From Dysidea avara (Eukaryota > Porifera > Demospongiae > Dictyoceratida > Dysideidae), in contig NC_089273.1 of the NCBI RefSeq assembly GCF_963678975.1, positions 21,160,356 to 21,224,355 on the forward strand: 64,000 nucleotides of DNA, given 5' to 3'. The position numbers and the translations under genes are program-made. The notes under the pieces were generated by a model. The model was given only the letters and a program-made list of their open reading frames with translations, was not told where the DNA came from and did not search any database. Positions 25,381 through 36,533 of the stretch are shown here, piece after piece. Every line of letters starts with the position of its first letter. Position 1 is the stretch's first letter.

Positions 25381-26050
25381 TACCCCTTGCGTTAGAATCT
25401 GAATGTATCCTTTATCCAGCCAATTCCATGAGGCTCTCCATAATCACCCATGTGTCTAAACTTTTTCAACTACCGTTTTATTTTGGTTAATAATTGGTAC
25501 TGTATGCTGGCTTTATTGCTTGATCGTGCGCTATTCACTGACCAAACAGTGTGTAGTGCATTGCTGTGCTAATGCAGAGCTTATAACTTTTCTTGTGTAG
25601 TCTCAGTGCCCTGGCAAACTGGTAATATGTCATACGTGTTTCTGTTGCTTTTAGTATAGCAGATGGTTGGCAATGGTATGTGTGTGGGGATGTAATGCAC
25701 CAATAAGAGATTTTGCTGATTAGTTGATATTGAAATTCACAATTAGCCAATACCTGTAGCCATACCTGTATTTTGTACCAGACTACAGTATCAGTAGTTT
25801 TCAAGTAACAGTAATGATGCTCTTACAGGACCCATCTGTATTAAATGCCACAAATCACACTACACAGCCATGGTGTCATTTCTTGATGGCAAGTATAACA
25901 TGAGCGCTTATATAAATAACAAATCACGTATTTGCAGCATTTATTATTTAATAGCACTTGGTACTTACCCTAGTGACTTGTATTCGATCTTTAACACTGA
26001 TCAGAGAGTACTCAATACTAAAATCTATCAACACTAATATATGTACATGT
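25381..26050. other. no gene recognised
   Basis: AT-rich filler without supported features. Confidence 0.45.
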
Positions 26051-26262
26051 AAGTACAAGGAAAAATGTAGGAATTTTAGGGATCATAGGCAAAGAAAGTA
26101 GAGAAACGAGGGAGGTTGCCTATCTGAATTAGCATATAATGTCCACTAGTACAGTATATATATCTGCAGGTGTGGGGCAACCTCCCTTGTTTCTCTACTT
26201 TTTATGACTGCATGTGTGAACCCTAATCGAACTTAAAATTCCTGATCTTCCTTGTACTTGTT
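26051..26262. mobile_element. TAGGGATC foldback MITE, complete copy
   Basis: Inverted ends AAGTACAAGGAAAAAT and the mirrored TTCCTTGTACTT, with inner pairs TTTTAGGGATCATAGGCA and GAGGGAGGTTGCC mirrored by GGCAACCTCCC. About 210 bp, non-coding. Confidence 0.7.
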
Positions 26263-26298
26263 TTGTTAACTGATTATGACTGGTGAACCGCTGCATAC

Positions 26299-26540
26299 TA
26301 GAGCTGGGCGATATACTGGTATTGTTAGTAATCTGTGATATTTAAGTCATACCGGTTTTGATATTGCCTGTTTTTTTAAATACCGCCATACCGTCTTTGT
26401 ACCTGAGGTTTGCTGAGCTACCATGGGTATTTGGTGCTTTTATGGCAGTTACTTTAATATCAATGGCTTTTACATTAATACCGTGATACTTTTTATGGAA
26501 GGTGTACCATTTGCTATTTTTCAATACCGCCCAGTACTAC
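26299..26540. mobile_element. hAT-like MITE (AGAGCTGGGCGATA end)
   Basis: Left end TAGAGCTGGGCGATATAC; right end near 26522-26540 reads AATACCGCCCAGTACTAC. The interior is rich in ATACCG words. The two ends match imperfectly. Confidence 0.5.
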
Positions 26541-26634
26541 TGCATACCACATCAAATGAAAGTATGGTACCAGGTTTAATATGTTTGTTTGAACACATAC
26601 TACAAATGTCAATTACTGTATGTGACAAACTTCA

Positions 26635-26733
26635 TTTTCAGCTATGTTCAGCCCAATGTAGAGAAGCCATCATGTGCTACTGGGGTGTCAGCAAAGATAA
26701 ATGGGACACAAAGGAGGACACTGGTAAGTCCAT
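26635..26733 (+). repeat. exon-like repeat unit with splice sites (copy 1)
   Basis: The unit runs from TTTTCAG|CTATGTTCAGC to GGAGGACACTG|GTAAGTCC, so it has both an acceptor and a donor. Its last 40 or so bases (CAGCAAAGAT.AATGGGACAC on to GGTAAGTCCAT) recur at 27296-27340 and, inverted and diverged, near 53341-53392. It is a dispersed repeat carrying a splice donor rather than a demonstrated gene. Confidence 0.5.
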
Positions 26734-27089
26734 ACTATGTGTATTTTATGCACTGTGTAGTGTTGGGGCAATTACTATTTAAAAGTAACTCATTATTATG
26801 TATTACTTGCAACTGAACTATTTAGTTACAGTTACATATTACCCATATCATACAGTACGATAGTAACTGTATAGTAGGGACCACAAAGGAGTAGGCGTGG
26901 CCCACGAAATAATATCACCCAAAAAAACAGCCTCAATTTTCCCTGATGACGATGAGGCAGTATTGGGTAGGTAAAACTAAGCCCAAACAAGCTTTCAGAT
27001 CGACCCGAAACGCTTTCAACAAGTTGCTACGGAATTTTTAAAAAATCTTATTCAACCGGATTTTCTACTGACTGAGTTATTAGTAACTG

Positions 27090-27335
27090 ACTGATTCCTT
27101 CAGACAAACGTAAATTGATAATGGCTAAGGCTACGGGCTTGATTTTTTCACTGTTCGACGTTGCTTCTGCCCGACAGGTGCCTTTTGGCATACCGCAGTA
27201 TGCTGCAATCAAAATAGCTACTATGAAAAATACGGACGATTTCCGTTACGAAGGAAAACCATCACGTGCTACTGCCAAATTGACACCTTTTGCTGTCAGC
27301 AAAGATGAATGGGACACAAAGGAGGACACTGGTAA
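27090..27335 (+). repeat. dispersed repeat with short open frame and donor (copy 2)
   Basis: An open frame at 27115-27402 begins MIMAKATGLIFSLFDVASAR. The DNA block ATTTTTTCACTGTTCGACGT also occurs at 53266, and its reverse complement in diverged form at about 29014-29075 (TAGCCTTAGCTGTTATCGAG). The unit ends GGACACTG|GTAAGTCC as in copy 1. No protein family is recognised; the repeat nature argues against a single-copy gene. Confidence 0.5.
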
Positions 27336-27711
27336 GTCCATGAAGAATGCATTGTGTGCTTTTCAAACAGTTCTTGATTCGTACTGCTGTGTAATGGGTT
27401 GAACATACATGTAGCCTACAGCGAAGCGTAATGGATACTTCACTTTTCAGACGATAATATAATTGGGGCGCACGGCACAATTTCTTTCTTTTGGTATGCA
27501 TGGATTGCAGAGGTGCTTTTCGAGCAGTTCTTGATTCGAAATGCTGTGTAACGGGTTGAACATACTGTAGCTGACAATGAAACATAATGGTTACTTCACT
27601 TTTCAGACAATAATTGATATAGCTGGGGCGCACGGTGCCATTTCAGATGCGGTATGCATAGGTTTGCCAATCATAATAGAATTATTTACAAAAAAAAAAT
27701 TAACAAACAAC

Positions 27712-27999
27712 TACACGAAAAAATATGGAATTTTCAACTAGAGTAGGGACCATAGCATATCGATAAAAAGTACTGAAACAAGTTGGAGTAGTCCATGATA
27801 TTAAATCACCGTAAACCGATAAAAAGTGTTATATTCCTACTGTGCATTTTGTTATGGTATCTTGAGCACAGTAGGGATATACACTTCTTATTGTTTTATG
27901 GTGATTTTATATCATAGACTACTCCAACTTGTTTCAGTACTTTTTATCGATGTACTATGGTCCCTACTGTAGTTGAAAATTCCAAACTTTTTTGGTGTA
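27712..27999. mobile_element. foldback MITE (TAGGGACC type)
   Basis: Long inverted arms of more than 100 bp: ATGGAATTTTCAACTAGAGT, then TAGGGACCATAGCATATCGA and CAAGTTGGAGTAGTC on the left, mirrored on the right by GACTACTCCAACTTG and ATGGTCCCTACTGTAGTTGA. It sits inside the split hAT copy. Confidence 0.8.
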
Positions 28000-28040
28000 C
28001 TTGTAATTAAGTAACTACAGTATAATAATAATATTACATC

Positions 28041-28341
28041 TTAGACTCTATTTAGGCTGTTTTGGGTGGGTAATAAATCTCATATACTCCACCTTGTTTT
28101 CTAATATACTCCACGCCTTTAAGCACAATATGACATATGCTCAAAATCGGATTTGTCCAATCGCTATGCGTTGTTCACGTGCAGTGATTTAACGAGCGCA
28201 ATTATTTAGTCATGTGAGGATGCATAGTTGCCATGGCGCTAGTATTATTGTAAGAAAACCAGCCGTTTTTGCCGAGCCTACAGCAGAAACAGCCATGGAT
28301 GAGGTAAGTGATCTGAGTGTAATGTGAAATAGAGTCTAAAG
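28041..28341. mobile_element. TIR element carrying an ATG mini-exon
   Basis: Inverted ends CTTAGACTCTATTT and AAATAGAGTCTAAAG. Inside, near 28294, an ATGGATGAG is followed directly by the donor consensus GTAAGTG. This looks like a retained first exon of an ancestral transposon gene; no other coding sequence remains. Confidence 0.55.
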
Positions 28342-28342
28342 C

Positions 28343-28584
28343 AGTTATACGGGCACAATGTGGAGTCTATGAAATTTATAAACCCTCAGGCCCTTAGTAG
28401 CGCCCTCGCTTTGCTCGTGCGCTACAGCCCGGGCCTTCGGGTTTATAAATTTCATAGACTCCACATTGTCTATGAAATTTATAAACCCAAAGGCCCGGGC
28501 TGTAGCGCACGAGCAAAGCGAGGGCGCTACTAAGGGCCTGAGGGTTTATAAATTTCATAGACTCCACATTGTGCCCGTATAACT
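28343..28584. repeat. 242-bp near-perfect palindrome (foldback element)
   Basis: Two 116-bp arms (28343-28458 and 28469-28584) match at every position I checked but one (CCTTCGGG against CCTTTGGG), around a 10-bp spacer. Within each arm, TCTATGAAATTTATAAACCC and its complement form a further inverted pair. The termini are AGTTATAC and GTATAACT, also found on the foldback at 48025-48139. GC-rich relative to its surroundings. Confidence 0.92.
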
Positions 28585-28969
28585 ATTATTTATATTACTT
28601 TGTGTCCACAGCCTTAAGCTGTCACGTGTGAAACTACCACCTTATCACATGACATGATTGCATTGTTGGACAATGTGCAAATCTTGGTTATAAGTAAGAA
28701 GCTGGTGAATAAGCTAGGCTTCATTACTTCGTTGGGGCTAGGCATTACTCAGTAGATTACTAATGAGATTACTTCGTTACTTGTAGTAATAATATTATGT
28801 AATATTAGACCCGTTAAAGTAACTTCATTACTTACAGTGTAGGTAACCCACTACATTTGTAAGTAAAGTAACTTTAGTTATATTACCAGTTTTTACAGTG
28901 TATTTTGTTATACTTTGTTACCACTAATTATTACATAACGTGTTAAGTAACGTGTTATCCCCAATATTG

Positions 28970-31300
28970 ATACTGTTGTATGCCAAAGACACATATTGGC
29001 TAAAGTGATGTCTAACAATGAAAAAATTCAAGCTCGTAGCCTTAGCTGTTATCGAGGCATGCTGATCTGAAGGCATCGATCAGTCTGTCAGTCAGCAGAA
29101 CATTGGAAAAATAACAACCTGTTGGAAGCATTTAGGGTTGTACTGACTTCTAACCAATAGTACCAAGGCACCATGAAGATTTTGTGAGGCTGCTTTTTGG
29201 TCAATATATTTTGTAAGAAAATTAATTTGTACATGTGTATATTTGTATTTTTGCAAGCTTATTGTGCCACCAGACTTTCATTCTTCATTGTATTAGTTCA
29301 GATGTTAATTTACAGTTTACACTACAGTTGGCCTTGTTATGGTTCCACACCAATTTGCACATTAAGTGATCATTTCTCATAAGTAGTAAACTGCTTACAT
29401 GGCATAAACAATACTTTTACTGTATTGTGTGTGCTTGTATTTGCTCTCTAAATTTAATTCCTATATTGGGTAGCCTTACTACAGTATATACTGTACCAGG
29501 AGCGCATTGAATCCTATGGACAAGGAAGCATGTAACTTCATAAAGAGCAAAATTCAAACATGGCTGGCGTGTATTACATGTATAATAAGTAACTTTTAAA
29601 ATTTCCTAATTAGGATATTATGCAGAGGTGCATGTTCGAATACGTCACGTTTCCGCTATGACGAAGTGAAGCTATGGCAATGAAGTTCAATGGCACGACG
29701 GAGGAATAGTAGCACAGGCTTAGCAGGATAGTCTTTCTGCAGTCACTAATCACGTGAAATCATGCTAAATTACTCCACTCGACTATTCCAAGCTCTACCT
29801 TCAACTCGATGATCTTTCTATCGAAGCAGCTTTACATAAGATGATGGCGAAGCAGCCTATTCAGTGTATCCCTGTTGTGCATAAGAATGATGTAACCAAT
29901 TATATACATAGTAACACAGGATTCCATGTTTGAATTCTGCCCATAGTATTGGTAGTGTATGGAGTTACACGCTCCATTGTCCATAGGATTTGATGAGCTC
30001 CTGTATATACACACATACATGTACATCTGTATACACTGACCTACTGTATTTATATGAAGTATATCTACAATAATTGTTTCTTGTTTAGATGAACATCAAC
30101 TGATCAATACATCAAATCAAGGATGTTTTCATAGTTGTCACAAGAACATGGATATGCCTTTGTTGAGAGTTGATGGTACAATAACTACAAGTTAGTTAGT
30201 GACAGTTATGTTAGTAGGAATTTAGCTGTAATCACAGAGATTGTTACAGTATTGATTGATTCTCATGAAATTATTGGAAGTTGTCTAATATAGAATACAA
30301 GCTATCTGCATGGAGTCGTGATTCTTTTCTTGGAGTTATTTATTTGAATTGCTATTGGCCTAATGCCATGCTGATAGTAACACTATATCGCAATATTGTG
30401 TTACCTTTAATTCTTCATTGTGGCTGCTGTTATTAATATCTAAATATAAGACTTCAAGTTGACATGACAACAATTTTCTAACCCAATAACAATGTCTGGT
30501 GTACAGTATGTGTTAAAATTGACTTAACGTTCCAGACATTTGAAGTTGTGAAGTTTACGCTTATGTAAGATGTGTGTTGTATTATGAGTGCTTAACACGT
30601 TATATGCATTATTGTACATGTAAGTACCACATGATATAGCCATTACTGTGCATATTTCCATAGGTATTCTTTTTATAACAGAAGTGTAATTCAATAAGAT
30701 TATATCAGATTGTGTCATATACACCCTGTAGTTATCAAGTTAGTAATCTTTAATAGTTTCTAATTGGTATAGGCGAGCGTATAGTTGTCAACATGTGACT
30801 TTGGAGACAGGTTGCTTTTAAATTCTGAGGCATGTCTGCTCCAAGCAGTTTTATATTCTGTTTGTTATATACAACTACACGTGTAAAATAATTTTATTAC
30901 CACAAATACATGCCAAACCAAAATGACTTCCCCTACATTCTAAAGCTCCGCCAGTTAATAGTAGTATGACACTACAAGTTGGTGTTATCAATTTTTAAAA
31001 ACTTTATAGCATAAGGTTCGGTCTTTCAGCCTGCTTAAAGATGTTATAATATTAAGTATGTTTGGAAACAGGAGAAAATTCTGAGAGTATATGCTGTATA
31101 ATCCTGTGTACCAACCTATTGCCTAAGTGTTCCAAGAATTGTAACAGGATTGCAATAGTTTACTTCTAATGGACTACAGGTGTATATTAAAGTTATTATA
31201 GTGTGCGTGCGTGCGTGTGTGTGTGTGTGTTTGACACTTTAAGAGTAGTGGTAGGTACTAATTCTTATATGTTGTATTGTACTGTACATGATGTGTGGTA
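28970..31300. other. gene-poor stretch
   Basis: Contains a diverged copy of the TAGCCTTAGCTGTTATCGAG repeat (about 29014-29075) and a (TG)n run at about 31203-31230. No exon with convincing splice sites or domains was found. Confidence 0.5.
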
Positions 31301-31317
31301 AATGTACATACAGTACC

Positions 31318-31515
31318 GCTCAAACACAATGTCATCTCGCGAGAGTGTGAGTAATTAAAATGCTTGCTAATTAAAAGGCGTGGCACCCATTTTGCTTGCC
31401 AGTATTCATCCCAAACAAAATGGGTTGCATACTCGCGTGCAAAACGAGTGCTACGCCCTTTAATTAGTGAGTTTAAATTGCTCACACTCTCACAAGATGA
31501 CATTGTGTTTGAGCA
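31318..31515. repeat. foldback MITE (CTCAAACACAATGTCATC ends)
   Basis: CTCAAACACAATGTCATCTC on the left is mirrored by GATGACATTGTGTTTGAG on the right, followed inwards by GAGAGTGTGAG and CTCACACTCTC. A second inner pair (AATTAAAAGGCGTGGCAC and TGCTACGCCCTTTAATT) also pairs. Non-coding. Confidence 0.75.
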
Positions 31516-31531
31516 GTGCCCTTTAACAGCA

Positions 31532-31915
31532 TATGGACCTTATCCACATTGACGTCATAATTGACAAAATGGCTGTGTTAGTGTGGGGATTTCATCATGT
31601 TTTTTTTGTAGTAAATAAAATAAACCCTGTTTGTGGCTTTCACAGCATGGGGACATTGGATAATGAAGGTAAGAGGCTAGTTAATGTGATGTGGCAATGC
31701 AAAATAATCCCACCAGGCCTAAGTTTTGATATGGATATAAAACTGTGCACATTTGTCTTGTAAGAAAATATGTATGCCCGGCCCCTTATTGCTGTCAATT
31801 AACATTATCATAGCAAAATTCCACCTCTCCCATTACAACCATGTACAAAGTCCCCACACTATCACCGCTTTTTTATGTTGTGATGTCATTGCAGATAAGG
31901 TCCATTGTAGACCTT
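31532..31915. mobile_element. TIR element with a second ATG mini-exon
   Basis: The left end TGGACCTTATCCACATTGAC continues to TAGTGTGGGGATTT; the right end mirrors it (AGTCCCCACACTATCACC then GATAAGGTCCA). The arms are about 65 bp with mismatches. In the middle, ATGGGGACATTGGATAATGA is followed by AGGTAAGAGG, another short ATG exon with a donor. Confidence 0.6.
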
Positions 31916-32047
31916 TGAACCCTTACACTGTACATCATATATTATGGTGATTACGTGATCTTTCCTTTCGCAGCTTTGTTGTACTTTGTGTACTTTGGAT
32001 ATGCTGTAATTATTATTTTTATATGTGAATGAAGTCAGTATTAATGG

Positions 32048-32464
32048 GTGTTACACAGGAGTGATTCCATGAAAGTCGATTTTTATAATAATGCTTCCAC
32101 GTTGCACCTACATATAGTACACATTATAAAAACCTCCTTGCTCGGCATCTGCCTCAATAATAACATGCTTGATTATTATATGTTCATTGTACTGTACCCA
32201 ATGACCTTACTATTATCTATCTCAGTATTATGGGGATGCTGTAATTTTTGCATGGTTCCATGTGAACGATTAATCCCATTTGCACACGACAAGCATGTTG
32301 AAATCAAAGCAATGATGCCAGGAATTATTTTGTATAAGAAATGTGTGTACATTGTCATGCCTGAGTCCTCTTTTAATATTGAAAGGTTTAAAGAATACAG
32401 AATAGTTTGGTTTGAATTAGATGCTTCACCTCGTGTGCAAATGAAGTTACGCACACTTACCTGA
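32048..32464 (+). CDS. unassigned open frame, 138 codons
   Basis: A 138-codon frame with a hydrophobic stretch (YMFIVLYPMTLLLSISVLWG) and a polar C-terminus. It has no recognised family, no obvious splice sites and no near poly(A) signal. It could be a chance frame in AT-rich DNA. It is listed because it is the longest unexplained frame between 29 and 36 kb. Confidence 0.15.
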   Translation: MLHRSDSMKVDFYNNASTLHLHIVHIIKTSLLGICLNNNMLDYYMFIVLYPMTLLLSISVLWGCCNFCMVPCERLIPFAHDKHVEIKAMMPGIILYKKCVYIVMPESSFNIERFKEYRIVWFELDASPRVQMKLRTLT

Positions 32465-34668
32465 TACTTAAGTACTGCCTCTGTGCTATAAAGCAGAAAA
32501 CGGGGCCTGAATAGATACTATTCGTACTGCTAGTTATGATATTATTTATGGAAAGCAAATTCCAAGCTTTTGAATTAAGTACTTGTGTCTGTTATACTGT
32601 ATGTGGCTAAGAAGTATGAGATATTGGTTTAGGCTATGATGTAGCTAGCACTAGTGCAAAGTGAAACTGTGTGATGATACTTTATGAGAAAGCCAAAGTT
32701 AATGTGTATACTACAGGATTGTCATACATGTTGATTTGGCTGTACAATAGCAAGCGTAAGTTGTTGATTGCTAAAAGTTATCATGATTCCATGCCTTGAA
32801 CATGTTCTTTAGTGGTAGAATAAAATTCAGTGAATGTTTTGCATCTTATTCCCACCACTGAAGCCATTATAGCTTCCCTGTAGCAATCATAGGGAAACCA
32901 TGCAAGGTCAATGCTTCTGAGATTTGACTAGTTGAAATGATCAACAGTTGCCTTGTTAATAGCTGTAACAGTTTACAGTTTAAGAGTGAGACTAATAACT
33001 TAACTAATAACAATTTTTGCTATGCATTGTGTGTTGTCAATAGAAACAACAGTAGGAGTTGTAGCTACTTTGTATAAATCATACAATTGGTATAGCTACT
33101 ATTTCTATAACAGCAGCTACTTGAATATCACAAGAACATGTCTGTATGGAATAAAGTTGGTTGACTATAATTAAGATTGTGTGTTCAAAGCATTGGTATG
33201 TACTGTACATGCATGAGTAACGTATTACAGTGAAACCTGTCAAAAAGCCATTGATATTAGCTAAAATTCTTTATGGAAGTCATACAGTGTAAGTACCAGG
33301 TGTTTTTTTTAAAAGACTAAATCATAAATTTCGTTCCAGATATCTTTCACAAAGTAACTAATTGTAGCTTGTGCACATGAAGGTTTTTTTTTTTGTACCT
33401 CATCATATATACAGGTATTTCTCATTGCATTCACAGCCTTAATGAATATACTTCTTGTGACATATTTAGACATTAAAAACTATTTGATGTCTGGTTTCTC
33501 AAAGAATGGTACAGGTGTGCTATGAAAGGTAGTCACTTCTATACTGCATATTGAAACACTTGTTTTCTTACCACAGTTGTCAAACAAAACAAAATTCTAA
33601 AGAACACTTTATAAAGTACATGGCTGGAAATTCACAATATCCACAAGTATGCAATCAACAGCTGTGGTGATTCAAACATTGTGTATCCTAGCAACAAGCT
33701 TTTCTCATCAAACTGTTGCTTTTCAATTGTGCACGATATATTTTTTGTGGCACAGCTACAGGTAAATGCATCGCTATAGATTGTAAGCATACACCTGTAT
33801 ATCACAGGTGTACATCACATGTAGGTATTTATGTTGCTTTAGGGTATAAAGAATTGAAAAGTATATGCATGCATGCATTCATGTGTTTGTGTGTGTGTTG
33901 TGTTAAGTCTACAAGTATTTTCTTGACTCGATTTTAGACAAAAACTTCAGTTGTGCTGTTTTAACATCTTGTTTATACAGTGTATAGCATTTCCACACAC
34001 CACCACACCATTCACGTCTGTATTAAGTAACAACCTGTATTCTGTGAATGCTATCCCACTAGGGACCTGTGAAATACAGGGAGTCAGAAACATGTAGCTG
34101 AAACATGAAGGACACAGACAAAAATCCCAGACCCAGTGGTGACTTGATCCCCCACAACATGCAGTCTAGGCACACGCCAGAGGATCCACAACAACCGGGA
34201 CCTGAGATCTTCTCTGCATTCAACCTGTACTTAAACATCGACTTCTCACCAGCAAATGGTTTTATTCTGTTTTATATATCATAACAGTCAACAGGAGGTG
34301 CATGCATTGTCTTTCTTGGTTGTATATACAATTACTGGACTAGACTAGTGGACTGTCTTGTCATAAGTACAAACCATACATGTGTATGTAGTGTATGCAT
34401 CCTAAATACAAGTTAGTCATCAAGTCAGGTGGTGACAGTTAACTGTCTTGCTATTCCATAGCTGCAGCTTGGAAATGTTGACAAGTCTGGCATGATCACA
34501 CCTTCTTTTGTGTGTGTGTGTGTGTGTATGTGTGGGTTTCTTTATGTGCAAGGGAGTACTCTGTCTACTAGGGTACATGAGACTAGCATACTATTTTTTG
34601 CTATGCCAGTTACAATCACCTTTAGATGGTCATTTAACCAAAATTTCTGTAGTTTAAATTTACCCATT
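32465..34668. other. gene-poor stretch
   Basis: Holds a fragment of a TACAGTGAAACC TIR end near 33229, a (GT)n run at about 34510-34530, and a segment (about 34160-34235, with GCATTCAACCT) that resembles about 60900-60962. No supported exon. Confidence 0.45.
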
Positions 34669-34870
34669 TGCATTAGACCATGCATAAGTGGGCAACCATA
34701 AACTAGTCTAAAGTCACTTTCTGTGCGTCTTTGTCTTCACTGCCTATCAAAGAAACAATATTTTGTTTCTTTAACAGGTAGTGAAGATGTTTCTTTAACA
34801 GGTAGTGAAGACAGAGATGCGGCACAGAAAGTGATTATGGTTGCCCGCTTAAGCATGGTCTGATGCAAAT
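34669..34870. repeat. foldback MITE
   Basis: TTGCATTAGACCATGCATAA then GTGGGCAACCATAA on the left is mirrored by TTATGGTTGCCCGC and AAGCATGGTCTGATGCAA on the right, with an inner CACTTTCTGTGC pair. The centre carries a tandem TTTCTTTAACAGGTAGTGAA duplication. Non-coding. Confidence 0.75.
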
Positions 34871-35346
34871 GACTGTTAGTTTTTGGCTGCTGTTGCAATG
34901 ATAGTTTGATGGGATATTCTAACACTCACAAGTTTATTCAAGCATGTTCATACTAGTAATGATACCTGCCATATTTTGATTGATACTATTGTTTTGCTAT
35001 AATGTGTTACAGTAATTAGCTTGTGAATTCTGGCTGCTAATGGATCAATCATCACCATCACACATGCTATATACATTGTTGGCAATATATGCACAAGCAC
35101 TGAGATACATGTGAAACACATTTGGTGTGGAATGTGACAGCATACTATGTTGCCATGTACACCACACATTACCATTTTGTGCATGGCCGGTGATATCAGT
35201 AACATTCTTAATCCATGAGACCCAAGTTAGCACGCACAAATTTTTATAGAAACAGTATGTGCTTGGCATTATCTGCACTTTTAAATAAAAACCATTTGTG
35301 TGTGCCAGCATTGTATTAGCACTTGTAATGATACACCAACAACAAG

Positions 35347-35849
35347 GTTATATGCAGTGTTGGGACAGTTACTTTTTAAATGTGACTAGTTACATATTAC
35401 ATATTATTTACAACTGAACTATTTAGTTACAGTTACAATAATAAAGTAACTATAATAATATTACATATTATATTACTTTGTGTCCAGCCTTAAGCTGTCA
35501 CGTGTGAAACTACCACTTTATCACGTGACATGATTGTCAGTGTTGTTGGGCAATGTGCAAATCTTTGTTATAAACAAGAAGCTGGTGAATAAGCTTCATT
35601 CAGTAGGCTTCATTACTTCTTAGTAGCTAGGTGTTACTCAGTGGATTACTAACAAGATTAGTATAACTTCGTTACTTAAAATAATAATATTACGTAATAT
35701 TAGACTCTTACAATAACTTCATTACTTAGGTAACCAGATACATTTGCAGGTAAAGTAACTTGAGTTATATTACCTGTTTTTACAGCACATTTTGTTTCAC
35801 AAAAGTAATAACTCTTATGTAACGTGTTACCCCCAATACTGGTTATATG
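35347..35849. mobile_element. hAT MITE 35355-35841 with perfect 8-bp duplication
   Basis: Ends CAGTGTTGGGACAGTTACTT and the inverted CGTGTTACCCCCAATACTG. The 8-mer GTTATATG flanks both sides (35347-35354 and 35842-35849). Same family as 20130-20685, without the 44-bp hairpin. Confidence 0.92.
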
Positions 35850-36533
35850 TACTGTAATTAGATGACCTCAGCACCACCTTTTTATCAAAGCCAAAGTTTT
35901 TAGTTAAAAGTGCCATTTTCCCTTGCTGGTACAACTATTAAGGAATTTATGAAGTTATAGCGATAGTTAAAAAGTTATATTTGGTCATGTGAGCAGCCAG
36001 TGATCTGCCTGCTAAATTGGAGGATGAGAAACTTAGTAGGACTTTATGACGAGCAAAAAAGTATGTGCAGGCTGAACTAACTGTCCATTCCAGAGATACT
36101 CTTTCTGTAAATTGAAACTCGCCATGTTCTTACAAAGCTTCTAGCAGTGACTGAGAAGTCTAGTGTTGGCATTGTTTAATCACCTTGATGGAATGTGGCT
36201 GGAAGTGACCCGTCACACTGGTCTCAACAGTTGAGACTGTTGAGTAACAATGTAGAGTGTCGAAAATGATCCAGCTTGGTTCACGAGACTAGCTATCCGA
36301 ACAAAAAAGTACTGAGTGGAAAGATTTGCCTATATGTTTGTGGTTATAGAAAAGTGAAGAGGTATGGAAAGTATGTAATAAAATGGATGGCTTCACGTCT
36401 TGTGATGTCATGATAAATTGTTGAAATTCGTATAATGAGCCAGCAGAGACGCATTTCGTAGTTATTCACCTTGTTCAATGGTGACAGTATCTGGTGTTAT
36501 AGTTGAATGTGAATGTTGTATTGAATTGTAACA
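35850..36533. other. upstream region of the NIDO gene
   Basis: No exon or clear promoter element was identified. The transcription start of the gene beginning at 36534 presumably lies here. Confidence 0.4.

Larger units (their letters stand above)
26758..28969. mobile_element. hAT MITE copy split by later insertions
   Basis: The left part (26758-26872, starting TAGTGTTGGGGCAA) aligns to the first 115 bp of the 20130-20685 copy. The alignment resumes at about 28008-28040 and again at about 28586-28969, which ends TTATCCCCAATATTG. About 1.1 kb and then 0.54 kb of other elements fill the gaps (27712-27999, 28041-28341 and 28343-28584 among them). Confidence 0.7.
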
